Part shown: positions 9,896-21,100 of the stretch, in pieces
Numbering within the stretch: the stretch's first letter is position 1
How the letters are laid out: each line of letters opens with the position of its first letter
NCBI GenBank assembly: GCA_964017235.1
Contig: OZ024936.1
Coordinates: forward strand, 32,510,040 to 32,574,039
Source of the DNA: Sabellastarte sp. h YS-2021
Taxonomy: Eukaryota > Annelida > Polychaeta > Sabellida > Sabellidae
Direction of reading: 5' to 3'
DNA: 64,000 bases
The notes under the pieces: model-generated
Databases searched by the model: none
Told to the model about the DNA's origin: nothing
What the model saw: the letters and a program-made list of their open reading frames with translations, nothing else
Made by a program: the position numbers and the translations under genes

Positions 9896-11500
9896 TTACC
9901 CGTAACATCTTGAAGGTAAAGGAATACCTAGATCCTGGGAGAGACTCCTGAAGACTTGGTTGTAGCGGATGTGCCCCCCCCCCCCCCCCTTTTTTTCTTT
10001 CCGAGGACAACTGGTCTGAGGGGAAGGATCTAGGATTTGTTGTGCCGCCACTACGGGTCCCAGATAGATATTGTTGTCGGTGTCCGACCAAGTAAGGTCT
10101 TTGAGGTAAAAATTTGTAAATGTGTTGTGAGCTTTCCAGTGACAGGCTTGCATGATTTGGTCCACCGATACCCCACCGTAAAAGGCCTTAGAGGCCGCGA
10201 AAGCCCGGATGTCATGCGCTTTAACTTGGACTAAGTCCAAGGCTTGTTGATCTGCTTGTTTGTAACAAAGTAGGATGGTTTGTTTCAACCAGGAAGAGAG
10301 AGTAGCGGGTCTGATGTCTGAGGTATGTCCTTTCTTGAAGGAGATAAAAAGGAGGGAACGAGACCCTCTCAGGTCTTTGGTTCGGTCCAGATAATACCTC
10401 AGGGCCCGTACCGGACACAGGGTCCTGTCTTCCTTAAATTGTCTATCTACAATGGTAGTCAAAGCAGGAATAGTCACCAGAGACACACTTTGAGAACCTT
10501 CTCTTGCTAGTTGGTTTTTGGCTATGAAATCAGAAGATGGGAACAAGGCGACCTTTTCCCATTGGCCTAGATTAGATACTTTGTTTGTGACCCAGGCATG
10601 GATTTCGCTGCGGCGCTTGCCGGAGGCCAAAGCTAGCAAGAAAGCAGTTTTGAGAGTAAGATGTTTGAGGTCTGTGTCTTTCATGGGCTCAAATGGTGCT
10701 TTTGTGAGCTCGTTGAGGACAACAGAAAGGTTCCACTTGGATAAATTTCTGGAACTTTTGGGACGATCCCTGTGAAAACTGGAGAGTAACCTATGAAGGT
10801 CTGCATTGTGTGCAATATGTTGGGCCGTTGGGCCCAAAGTGTCAACGATTGCAGTCCTGTAACCATCAATGGTCGAAGGGCGCCTCTTTAGGTCTTGGTA
10901 CAGGTACATGAAAAAATCTGAGATTTGTTTCACAAATGGAGTGGAGAAATCCACCGAATTTTCTCTGCACCATTTTTCAAATACGGCCCACTTTGACTTA
11001 TAGATGGTCCTTGTTGATGACTGCTGAGGGGCAGCAATTCTCTCTGCCACCTCCACAGAGAAGCCTTGTTCTTGGAGTTGTCCGCTCCTAGACACCAGGC
11101 GTGGAGGTTCAGGTGCTGGGGGTTGCTGTGGAACACATACTTGTGGGACTGTTTGAGTAGGGTCGTTGACACTGGGAGTTGTAGTGGGATCTCTGTTGAG
11201 AGCTGCACTAGGTCCCAAAACCAGGGCATCCCTGGCCAGCCTGGGGCTATTACGATGATCAGGCAATGACATTGCCTGACCTTTTGGATCACCTTGTGAA
11301 GGAGAGCCGTAGGAGGGTACGCATAGGCCGTGAGGTTGGTCCAGTTTATGTTTAGAGCATCTATGTCCCAGGCCCTTGGGTCTGGGATAGGAGACACGCA
11401 AAGTGGGAGCTTGTGGTTCAGGTGAGTGGCAAATAAGTCTACATGAGGTGTGAACCACTTCTGGCAGATCTGTTTGAACACCTGTGGGTGCAGAGACCAT
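9896..11500 (-). CDS. DIRS-A tyrosine recombinase
   Basis: This intact 534-codon frame encodes a tyrosine (site-specific) recombinase that would integrate the circular cDNA of the element. The catalytic set is visible: Arg near residue 297 (GKRRSEIHAW), His429-x-x-Arg432 (KAHDIRAFAAS), Trp455 (ACHWKAHNTF) and the nucleophile Tyr465 (FTNFYL). An N-terminal SAM-like, helix-rich part (TRTIYKSKWAVFEKWC, about 164-178) precedes it. The first ~190 codons overlap the RT/RNase H frame, so the true start is unclear; ATGs at 11500 and 11272 are options. The C-terminal end crosses a 16-C tract (9973-9988) that may shift the frame. Confidence 0.9.
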   Translation of the reverse strand: MVSAPTGVQTDLPEVVHTSCRLICHSPEPQAPTLRVSYPRPKGLGHRCSKHKLDQPHGLCVPSYGSPSQGDPKGQAMSLPDHRNSPRLARDALVLGPSAALNRDPTTTPSVNDPTQTVPQVCVPQQPPAPEPPRLVSRSGQLQEQGFSVEVAERIAAPQQSSTRTIYKSKWAVFEKWCRENSVDFSTPFVKQISDFFMYLYQDLKRRPSTIDGYRTAIVDTLGPTAQHIAHNADLHRLLSSFHRDRPKSSRNLSKWNLSVVLNELTKAPFEPMKDTDLKHLTLKTAFLLALASGKRRSEIHAWVTNKVSNLGQWEKVALFPSSDFIAKNQLAREGSQSVSLVTIPALTTIVDRQFKEDRTLCPVRALRYYLDRTKDLRGSRSLLFISFKKGHTSDIRPATLSSWLKQTILLCYKQADQQALDLVQVKAHDIRAFAASKAFYGGVSVDQIMQACHWKAHNTFTNFYLKDLTWSDTDNNIYLGPVVAAQQILDPSPQTSCPRKEKKGGGGGHIRYNQVFRSLSQDLGIPLPSRCYG

Positions 11501-13236
11501 TCTGTTGACTGCACTTGGTTGGACCTGGACAGTAGGTCGGCCATCATATTCAGGTACCCTGGAATGTGCCTGGCTTCAATGTTATGTGGTAGTGATGGCA
11601 CCAGGTCATGATTCTTCCACAGGAGAGCGCACATCTCTGCTGAGTGTGTTCCTCCTTGTTTGTTGATGTAGGCTACCACTGTTGAGTTGTCCGTCGCAAC
11701 TAACACTGTTTGATTCTAGCACTGGTCCTTGAAGTCTCGAAGGGTCAGGGAGACCGCCTTCAATTCTAGGACATTTATGTGTAGCCTTTTTTCCCGATCT
11801 GACCACAGACCCTTTGTAGAATTTTGGTCTAAGTGAGCGCCCCAACCTTCATTTGAGGCGTCGGTAAAGAGTTGGATACTGTGGTCTTTGGGATGAAGGT
11901 CTGCACCTTTCATCACGTTTGAGGGATTTTGCCACCAATCTAGGTGGGCTGCAATGGCTTCTGTCCAAGGAAGGAGGTTGTCCAGCGACTGAGGATATCT
12001 CCAGTGCTCCTTGAGATGAAACTGAAAGGGCCTCATGTGAAGGTGTCCCTCCGGGACCATTTTCTCCGTTGAGGCTAGCAACCCAATTAGAGACATCAAA
12101 CATCTTGCAGTCAAAACACGTTTTGACTTGAGGCGTAGGATCAAATCCGGAAGTTTGAGCCATCTCCCTTGAGTGGGTTTTACAAGGGCTGAATCTAGGT
12201 GGTATTCGTAGCCCACGAACGAAAACACCTGAGTAGGTTTCAGTTCTGATTTTTCCTGATTTATTATCCACCCCAAGGACTGAGTTAGCTCTACCACTGC
12301 CTGTGTGTTCACTTGGGTTTCCTCCTGAGACTGGGACCTGATCAGCCAGTCGTCCAGGTATTGGTGAATTCTGAGTCCTCTTGAGAGGGCCATTAGTTTC
12401 ACTTCCTTTACGATCATTGTAAAGACCTGGGGGGCTGTGGCCAGCCCGAATGGGAGGGAGGTGAACTGGAACACCTGAGCCTTGTAGCAAAACCTTAGGT
12501 ATTTCCTTGAGTTTGGGTGGATGGGGATGTGTAGGTAAGCGTCCGACAGATCTATCGACGATACCCACTTCCCTGGAATCAGGGAAGTTCTGATGGACTC
12601 TGGAGTTTCCATTTTGAACTTTTCTACGTGTAGAAAAGTGTTGAGCCTGCTTAAGTCTATGACTGGCCTCCACCTTTGGTGAGGCTTGGGTACTAGAAAC
12701 AGGCGACTGTAAAACCCGAGAGATTTTACATTTTCCACCCTTTCGATAGCGTTCTTTGACAGGAGAGACTGGATACAAGCGGCCAAGGCTTGGTCTTTTT
12801 GTTGGGCCTTGTACTCTGACAGAATCAGAGGAAATCTGATCAAGTTTGGCTTTGAACGGAATGGCAGAACGTAGCCATTGGTGATAATGTTTAACACGTT
12901 TTGAGAACATTTGTTTGTTAGCCAGTCTCTCCTGAAAGAACGGAGGCGACCTCCTACTGGTGGACTGAGTGAGGCTTTGGAGGAGTCATTGGGAAGGGGG
13001 GTTTCCACGCCCCCTTCCCCTATTGTGGGGTCGAAAACGACCCCTGGAGCCTCTGAAGTTGGGTTTTCCTCTTCCCGATGGAAAGGATTGGTTACTGCTT
13101 TGAGAGGTATTGCCCCCATAGGGGCGTTTCCTGTAGGAGCCTCTTTTCTTGTGGGGACCACGAAAGGGCTTATTCTGGTAGGGTGCAAAACCCTGAGAAT
13201 CTTTTGAGGTGCCTTTTTTGAGAAGGAAGTCCTCAC
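10930..13236 (-). pseudogene. DIRS-A reverse transcriptase / RNase H, one in-frame stop
   Basis: One continuous frame is interrupted only by TAG at 11716-11718, where copies B and C have a Gln codon. RT features are visible: FLVPKPHQRWRPVIDLSRLN, DAYLHIPIHPNSRKYLRF and the active-site box YLDD (about residues 293-296). RNase H follows with Asp459 (LFTDASNEGWGAHL), Glu491 (NVLELKAVSL) and, after the stop, the DNSTVVAYINKQGGTHS motif. The C-terminal extension (WFTPHVDLFATHLNHK) is typical of DIRS polyproteins. It overlaps gag by about 250 bases and the recombinase by about 570. Read-through of TAG is possible but not suggested by context. Confidence 0.88.
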
Positions 13237-15153
13237 CTTCCTTCACGAGTTGAGACATCGAACAAGGAAGAGCCCCAAAAGGCGAGTCCCTAAGTTCTTG
13301 ACGTCTCGTTTCTCCTAACTGTGGATGTAATAGAGTCATCTCGGCTTCGCGCCTAAGCAAGCCAGTATTAGCCATAGAATATAGCTCCTTCTGGAGAATA
13401 TGGGCTAGAGATTTGCTGAGACAGGTGAGGGCCCTGTGTTGAACAAGAACTGTCTTGTTCCAAAAATCCATGTACTCAGCGACTTCCTCATATCCGTGCT
13501 TTGCTGCTTTCTCAGGATTGGCACCGTTCTGAATCTGAGATTTAATCTTCTTGACAGTTGACTTAATGCTATGTTGGCATTTTTCCAAGGAAGCATTGCA
13601 AGAAGAAGAGGTTTTGGCAAATGCAGCGGTGAAGTTGAGGGTTGAGATGTTTTGTCTAGCCTGGTGTTCCAGCTCCTTGAGAACTGGTAGGGGAACTTTG
13701 GCTACTGGGGCCCCAGGAGGTCTAGGAGTAATACAGATCTTAGCAAAGTCTGTATTCAACTCCTGAATTTTATCCTGAAATGTGGGCTGTCCCACCTTGT
13801 ACAACTTAGAAGTGGAAGGAGGAAGTTTGACATATTTGCCCTCAGATAAATTGGCAGCCTTAAAGTCATGTTGAAATTTATCAAAGGCGTCCTTGATAAC
13901 TGAGCTAAGGGGTAGAATAGAGGAAGGACCTCTAGGTCTGAGCTCTTGACGGCCTTTTTCATCATCCAGACCCAATACTGAGGTTGAAGACCTAGGCATA
14001 GATTCCCTGGGGTCAGGGAGGGAGAGAATACGCCTGAAGGTGTCTACTTCTTCAGAGTATTGTGAGGGTATGTCAGACAGAGCTACTTCCCTATAATAAG
14101 GTGGGTCTGGATCATGTTGTGGGAGGTCTTGATCAGAAGCTGCTCCTGAGGGCTGAGCCCTAGAGGGCTTAGAAGACCTGTGTCTGGCTACAGGGGACTG
14201 ATCTTCCTCTGAAGAAAAGGACACATATCTAGACCTTGATTTGTGCTTGCTCTTGTCAGAGTGTTTCTTAGATCTAGAAGAAGGGATCCGAGGTTGGTCG
14301 GAATCCTCATGTAGTTGGTCCGAGGCAGAGCTCGGATCAACTGGCTGCCTATGGCTTTGCTTTTTGTGAGAGTACGAGACCTCTTCGGGGTGACCCTCAG
14401 AGGGGGCTACGTACTGATCCGAGGTATCTTGGTTGAGTACTAGACGAGGAGGGAGTGCTGGACCGTAGTCCACATCCATTGCCTCGCTCTGAATGTTAGT
14501 ACTAGATCTCGGAGGGGGCAAATCCAGATGGGCAGCATTGTTACTGGACGAGCCAGGTTTGGAAGTAGGAAGCGAGGATTCTACCTCGACTTTCTTTTGT
14601 GTAGCCAACTCCTCTCGGAGCGACTGAAACGCTTCCAACATGGATGCCTGGAAGGTACCCATTTGCTGCTGTAAGTGTATATTTAAGGAATCACCCAGGG
14701 ATTTCTCAAGATTTTTCTGGATTTTATTTTGCAAAGCTGTACCTGGGGTGGGTGGGACAGACTTGGCTGGGGTCTTTAAAGACAATGAACTGAAGGCGAG
14801 AGATTGAGGACGGGGGGGTGAGGTAAACAGATTATCAGCAGCACGCTCGAGGTCTGCATTAGATCCAGTGAAGGAATCCCCATCGCCTTCACCCAAAAGA
14901 TCTAGTTCATCATCTTTGGAACTAGTTTCCGCTTTTTGCTTTTTAGGTAACGTTTCCTATTCTGAATTTTTTTCAATTGCTCATCTGAAAAAGACATACA
15001 CACTTGACAGGGAGTTTCGAAGGTGACACAGGGGTCATCTCCCTTGCCAGCCTCCCTACAGATAGGGCAGTAGTTGTGTAAGTCGAAACTGAAGCAAAAG
15101 TGGCGGCATTTGAGAGCTCTCGGTTTGTCTTTATTTGCTTGATGGAGAGACAT
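12986..15153 (-). pseudogene. DIRS-A gag-like protein with N-terminal zinc motif, frameshifted
   Basis: The first 83 codons (from ATG at 15153) carry Cys/His motif CRHFCFSFDLHNYCPICR and paired Cys (CVTFETPCQVC), probably zinc-binding. Comparison with DIRS-B shows this frame should continue into the 636-codon frame at 14896-12986, but one base is missing near 14930 and the first frame stops at 14902. The long part has a coiled-coil-like segment (QASMLEAFQSLREELATQKK), an Arg/Ser/Lys-rich acidic region (KHSDKSKHKSRSRYVSFSS) and a C-terminal Gly/Arg tail (RGSRGRFRPHNRGRGRG) suited to RNA binding. It would package the element RNA. A programmed frameshift cannot be excluded. Confidence 0.8.
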
Positions 15154-15379
15154 TTTATACGCAATAAAAAGACGTACAATGTAATTGCCTGAACCGAGGA
15201 AAACTCAAAACACGCGAAAGCAAGAAAAATACTTATCCTGTGAAAATTAAAATTTTACAGAATGATCTATGATATATATTACAAGAAATATGCAAATATT
15301 AGCCTCCAACAATAAGTAAAGTCTGAGAAATAAATGAAAATGTCTGTATATTTACAAACTGCTACCAGTCAATCGTGGC

Positions 15380-15544
15380 CAACGAGAAAGTAGGACGATT
15401 GGTCAGAAGTTATCACGTGACGACAACTACCAGCATATCCGGTGGCTAACAAGAACTGTCTTTTTTTCTAAGACGTTGGCCGCGGGTGTGGCAACCCGAG
15501 AACAGCATTAAGTCCCACATGGTAAGCTATTGTAGCGTAATAAA
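15380..15544. repeat. DIRS-A right inverted terminal repeat
   Basis: Positions 15380-15527 pair with 9201-9348 in inverted orientation. The outermost part (GTAGCGTAATAAAA) is repeated inside the element in the complementary region at 9470-9512. As the 5' end of the minus-strand element it should hold the promoter. Confidence 0.88.
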
Positions 15545-15734
15545 ATGAACTCTACTACTTGGAACATCATGAAAAAACATGAGAAGATGGGTCTTGGTGC
15601 CAACTTAGATCCCTTTAGATTTTAAGAGTGATCAAGAAGATCATCACCTGGATACAAAAAATAATCAACAATCCAGCTTTTCCTATTTACTTAATATTGA
15701 GCCATATACAACAAGCATTCTGCCGCATGCATTT
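15545..15734. other. Intronic spacer
   Basis: Short AT-rich sequence between DIRS-A and the satellite element. Nothing recognised. Confidence 0.5.
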
Positions 15735-15893
15735 ATCTCCCGCCATATAAATGAGATGTACTAAAGATAACATATTTTAAAAAGGGGCTCTAAATGTAAT
15801 ACTTTTCAAGTTATAATCGATTTAGTGCATGATTTCATGAATTTTAATGCATTAAAAATTATTTAAAAAATTCATTAAAAAAATTTAGCATGT

Positions 15894-18060
15894 GAAAGCT
15901 CTCCAAAATGTAGGTGAATGAGTTATTTGACAAATATTGGCTATCTGCAATACTTTTAGTGATAATAGGCAGTTATTAATTTTGAGTCGGTGAGTAATTA
16001 GCTACGGATCTGAAAATTCACTAATTGAAAGCTCTCCAAAATGTATGTGAATGAGTTATTTCAGAAATACTGGCTATCTGCAATACTTGTAGAGATAATT
16101 CGCATTTACTCATTTTGAGTAGGTGAATAATTAACTACGGGTGTGAAACTTCACCAAGTGAAAGCTCTCCCAAAAGTAGGTGAATGAGTTACTTGAGAAA
16201 AATTGGCTATCTGCAATACTTTTAGAGATAATTCACATTTACTCATTTTGAGTAGGTGAGTAATTAGCTACGGGTCTGGAACTTCACCATGTGAAAGCCC
16301 TCCCAAAAGTAGATGAATGAGTTATTTGATAAAAATTGGATATCCGCAATACTTTTAGAGATAATTAGCATTTACTCATTTTGAGGAGGTGAATAATTAG
16401 CTACGGCTCTGAAAATTCACCAAGTGAAAGCTCTCCCAAAAGTAGGTGAATGAGTTATTTGAGAAAAATTGGCTATCTGCAATACTTTTAGAGATAATTC
16501 ACATTTACTCATTTTCAGTAGGTGAGTAATTAGCTACGGGTCTGGAACTTCACCATGTGAAAGCCCTCCCAAAAGTAGATGAATGAGTTATTTGATAAAA
16601 ATTGGATATCTGCAACACTTTTAGAGATAATTCACATTTACTCATTTTGAGTAGGTGAATAATTAGCTACGGGCCTGAAACCTCACCAACTAAAACCTCC
16701 CCCAAAAGTAGGTGAATGAGTTATTTGAGAAAAATTGGATATCTGCAATACTTTTACAGATAATTCACATTTACTCATTTTGAGTAGGTGAGTAATTAGC
16801 TACGGGTCTGGAACTTCACCATGTGAAAGCTCTCCCAAAAGTAGATGAATGAGTAATTTGATAAAAATTGGATATCCACAATACTTGTAGAGATAATTAG
16901 CATTTACTCATTTTGAGTAGGTGAGTAATTAGCTACGGGTCTGGAACTTCACCATGTGAAAGCTCTCCCAAAAGTAGATGAATGAGTTATTTGATAAAAA
17001 TTGGATATCCGCAATACTTTTAGAGATAATTATCATTTACTCATTTTGATTAGGTGAGTAATTAGCTACGGGTCTGGAACTTCACCATGTGAAAGCTCTC
17101 CCAAAAGTAGATGAACGAGTAATTTGATAAAAATTGGATACCCGCAATACTTTTAGAGATAATTAGCATTTACTCATTTTGAGGAGGTGAATAATTAGCT
17201 ACGGCTCTGAAAATTCACCAAGTGAAAGCTCTCCCAAAAGTAGGTGAATGAGTTGTTTGATAAAAATTGGCTATCTGCAATACTTTTAGAGATAATTCAC
17301 ATTTACTCATTTTGAGTAGGTGAGTAATTAGCTACGGGTCTGGAACTTCACCATGTGAAAGCCCTCCCAAAAGTAGATGAATGAGTTATTTGATAAAAAT
17401 TGGATATCCACAATACTTTAGAGATAATTCACATTTACTCATTTTGAGTAGGTGAATAATTAGCTACGGGCCTGAAACCTCACCAACTAAAACCTCTCCC
17501 AAAAGTAGATGAATGAGTTATTTGAGAAAAATTGGATATCTGCAATACTTTTACAAATAATTCACATTTACTCATTTTGAGTAGGTGAGTAATTAGCTAC
17601 GGGTCTGGAACTTCACCATGTGAAAGCTCTCCCAAAAGTAGATGAACGAGTAATTTGATAAAAATTGGATATCCACAATACTTTTAGAGATAATTATCAT
17701 TTACTCATTTTGAGTAGGTGAATAATTAGCTACGGGTCTGAAACTTCACCAAGTGAAAGCTCTTCCAAAAGTAGGTGAATGAGTTATTTAAGAAAAATTG
17801 GATATCCCCAATACTTTTAGGGATAATTCACATTTACTCATTTTGAGTAGGTGAGTCATTAGCTACGGGTCTGGAACTTCACCATGTGAAAGCTCTCCCA
17901 AAAGTAGATGAATGAGTTATTTGATAAAAATTGGATATCCGCAATACTTTTAGAGATAATTATCATTTACTCATTTTGAGTAGGTGAATAATTAGCTACG
18001 GGTCTGAAACTTCACCATGTGAAAGCTCTCCCAAAAGTAGATGAAGCAGTTATTTGAGAA
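15894..18060. repeat. Satellite array of 133-bp monomers
   Basis: About 16 monomers start near GAAAGCTCTCCCAAAAGTAG and recur every 133 bp (15894, 16027, 16160, 16293 and so on). Each contains GGTGAGTAATTAGCTACGGG and CAATACTTTTAGAGATAATT. Variants alternate between AACTTCACC and AAATTCACC types. There is no coding potential. Confidence 0.9.
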
Positions 18061-18123
18061 AAATTATGTCATTATTTTGCCACAAATAAGAAAATAGCTA
18101 TTACTCACTTATGGCATGCAATA

Positions 18124-21100
18124 GAACCCTAAACTATATGCATGTACCCTACAGTCACAATTTCAAAGTAGGTATTACTCAGCTATCCAATGTGCAACAG
18201 GTCTGAAACTTTACTATGTGATAGGTTATCAAAAACTAGATGAATAACATATTTGAAAATGTGTCCCTAACTTTAATACTTTTGAAGATATTTGACATTT
18301 ACTTATGTTGTTATTTTGCTACAAATAAGAAAATAGCTATTACTCACTTATGGCATGCAATACAACCGCAAAATATATACCATCTTATAGTTAAGGGCAA
18401 AGTAGCTGAACAACATATTTGAAGAAAAAGCTGTAACTGCAATAGTTTTGGAGTTACAATGGATTTACTCAACAGTCACAATTTCAAAGTAGCTATTACT
18501 TAGCTATGCAATGTGCAACAGGTCTGAAACTTTACTATGTGATAGCTTACAAAAAAGTAGATGAATGACATATTTGAAAAGAATTCTGTAACTTTAATAC
18601 TTCTGAAGATATTTGACATTTACTTATGTCATTATTTTGCTACTAATAAGAAAATAGCTATTACTCACTTATGGCATGCAATAGAACCCCAAACTACATG
18701 CCAGCTTATAGCTAAGGACAAAGTAGCTGAACAACATATTTGAAGAAGAAGCTGTAACTGCAATAGTTTTGGAGTTATAATGGATTTACTCAACAGTCAC
18801 AATTTCAAAGTAGCTATTACTTAGCTATGCAATGTGCAACAGGTCTGAAACTTTACTATGTGATAGCTTACAAAAAAGTAGATGAATGACATATTTGAAA
18901 AGAATTCCGTAACTTTAATACTTCTGAAGATATTTGACATTTACTTATGTCATTATTTTGCTACTAATAAGAAAATAGCTATTACTCACTTATGGCATGC
19001 AATAGAACCCCAAACTACATGCCAGCTTATAGCTAAGGACAAAGTAGGTGAACAACATATTTTACGAAAATATTGTAACTGCAATAGTTTTGGAGTTACA
19101 ATGGATTTACTCAACTGTAGAATTTCAAAGTAGCTATTACTCAGCTATCCAATGTGCAACAGATCTGAAACTTTACTATGTGATAGCTTATCAAAAAGTA
19201 GATGGATAATATATTTGAAAAAGAATTCCGTAACTTTAATACTTTTGAAGATATTTGACATTTACTTATGTCATGATTTTGCTACAAATAACAAAATAGC
19301 TATTACTCACTTATGGCATGCAATAGAACCCCAAACTATGTACCATCTTATAGCTAAGGACAAAGTAGCTGAACAACACATTTTAGGAAAATACTCTACC
19401 TGCAATAGTTTTGGAGTTACAATGGCTTTACTCAACAGTCAGAATTTCAAAGTAGCTATAACTCAGCTATCCAAGGTGCAACAGGTCTGAAACTTTACTA
19501 TGTTATAGCTTATCAAAAAGTAGATGGACAACATATTTGAAAAGATTTCCCTAACTTTAATACTTTTGAAGATATTTGACATTTACTTATGTTGTTATTT
19601 AGCTACAAATGAGAAAATAGCTATCACTCACTTATGGCATGCAATAGAACCCTAAACTATATGCATGTACCCTACAGTCACAATTTCAAAGTAGGTATTA
19701 CTCAGCTATCCAATGTGCAACAGGTCTGAAACTTTACTATGTGATAGGTTATCAAAAACTAGATGAATAACATATTTGAAAATGTGTCCCTAACTTTAAT
19801 ACTTTTGAAGATATTTGACATTTACTTATGTTGTTATTTTGCTACAAATAAGAAAATAGCTATTACTCACTTATGGCATGCAATACAACCGCAAAATATA
19901 TACCATCTTATAGTTAAGGGCAAAGTAGCTGAACAACATATTTGAAGAAAAAGCTGTAACTGCAATAGTTTTGGAGTTACAATGGATTTACTCAACAGTC
20001 ACAATTTCAAAGTAGCTATTACTTAGCTATGCAATGTGCAACAGGTCTGAAACTTTACTATGTGATAGCTTACAAAAAAGTAGATGAATGACATATTTGA
20101 AAAGAATTCTGTAACTTTAATACTTCTGAAGATATTTGACATTTACTTATGTCATTATTTTGCTACTAATAAGAAAATAGCTATTACTCACTTATGGCAT
20201 GCAATAGAACCCCAAACTACATGCCAGCTTATAGCTAAGGACAAAGTAGCTGAACAACATATTTGAAGAAGAAGCTGTAACTGCAATAGTTTTGGAGTTA
20301 TAATGGATTTACTCAACAGTCACAATTTCAAAGTAGCTATTACTTAGCTATGCAATGTGCAACAGGTCTGAAACTTTACTATGTGATAGCTTACAAAAAA
20401 GTAGATGAATGACATATTTGAAAAGAATTCCGTAACTTTAATACTTCTGAAGATATTTGACATTTACTTATGTCATTATTTTGCTACTAATAAGAAAATA
20501 GCTATTACTCACTTATGGCATGCAATAGAACCCCAAACTACATGCCAGCTTATAGCTAAGGACAAAGTAGGTGAACAACATATTTTACGAAAATATTGTA
20601 ACTGCAATAGTTTTGGAGTTACAATGGATTTACTCAACTGTAGAATTTCAAAGTAGCTATTACTCAGCTATCCAATGTGCAACAGATCTGAAACTTTACT
20701 ATGTGATAGCTTATCAAAAAGTAGATGGATAATATATTTGAAAAAGAATTCCGTAACTTTAATACTTTTGAAGATATTTGACATTTACTTATGTCATGAT
20801 TTTGCTACAAATAACAAAATAGCTATTACTCACTTATGGCATGCAATAGAACCCCAAACTATGTACCATCTTATAGCTAAGGACAAAGTAGCTGAACAAC
20901 ACATTTTAGGAAAATACTCTACCTGCAATAGTTTTGGAGTTACAATGGCTTTACTCAACAGTCAGAATTTCAAAGTAGCTATAACTCAGCTATCCAAGGT
21001 GCAACAGGTCTGAAACTTTACTATGTTATAGCTTATCAAAAAGTAGATGGACAACATATTTGAAAAGATTTCCCTAACTTTAATACTTTTGAAGATATTT

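Larger units (their letters stand above)
9160..15544 (-). mobile_element. DIRS-A, nearly complete DIRS-type retrotransposon
   Basis: On the minus strand the order is 5' inverted terminal repeat, gag, RT/RNase H, tyrosine recombinase, internal complementary region, 3' terminal repeat. There are no direct LTRs and no visible target duplication, as expected for recombinase-integrated DIRS elements. It is the best preserved of the five DIRS copies here. Visible breaks are a 1-base frameshift in gag near 14930 and an in-frame TAG in RNase H at 11716-11718. It lies within the patched intron in the same sense as that gene. Confidence 0.92.

Noticed and set aside
9896-13236. Host-domesticated recombinase or RT
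   Set aside because: Both lie within complete DIRS termini with gag and complementary region, so they are ordinary element genes.
14902-15153. Separate small zinc-finger gene in DIRS-A
   Set aside because: DIRS-B and DIRS-D show that the same motif is continuous with gag; in DIRS-A a one-base deletion merely splits the frame.
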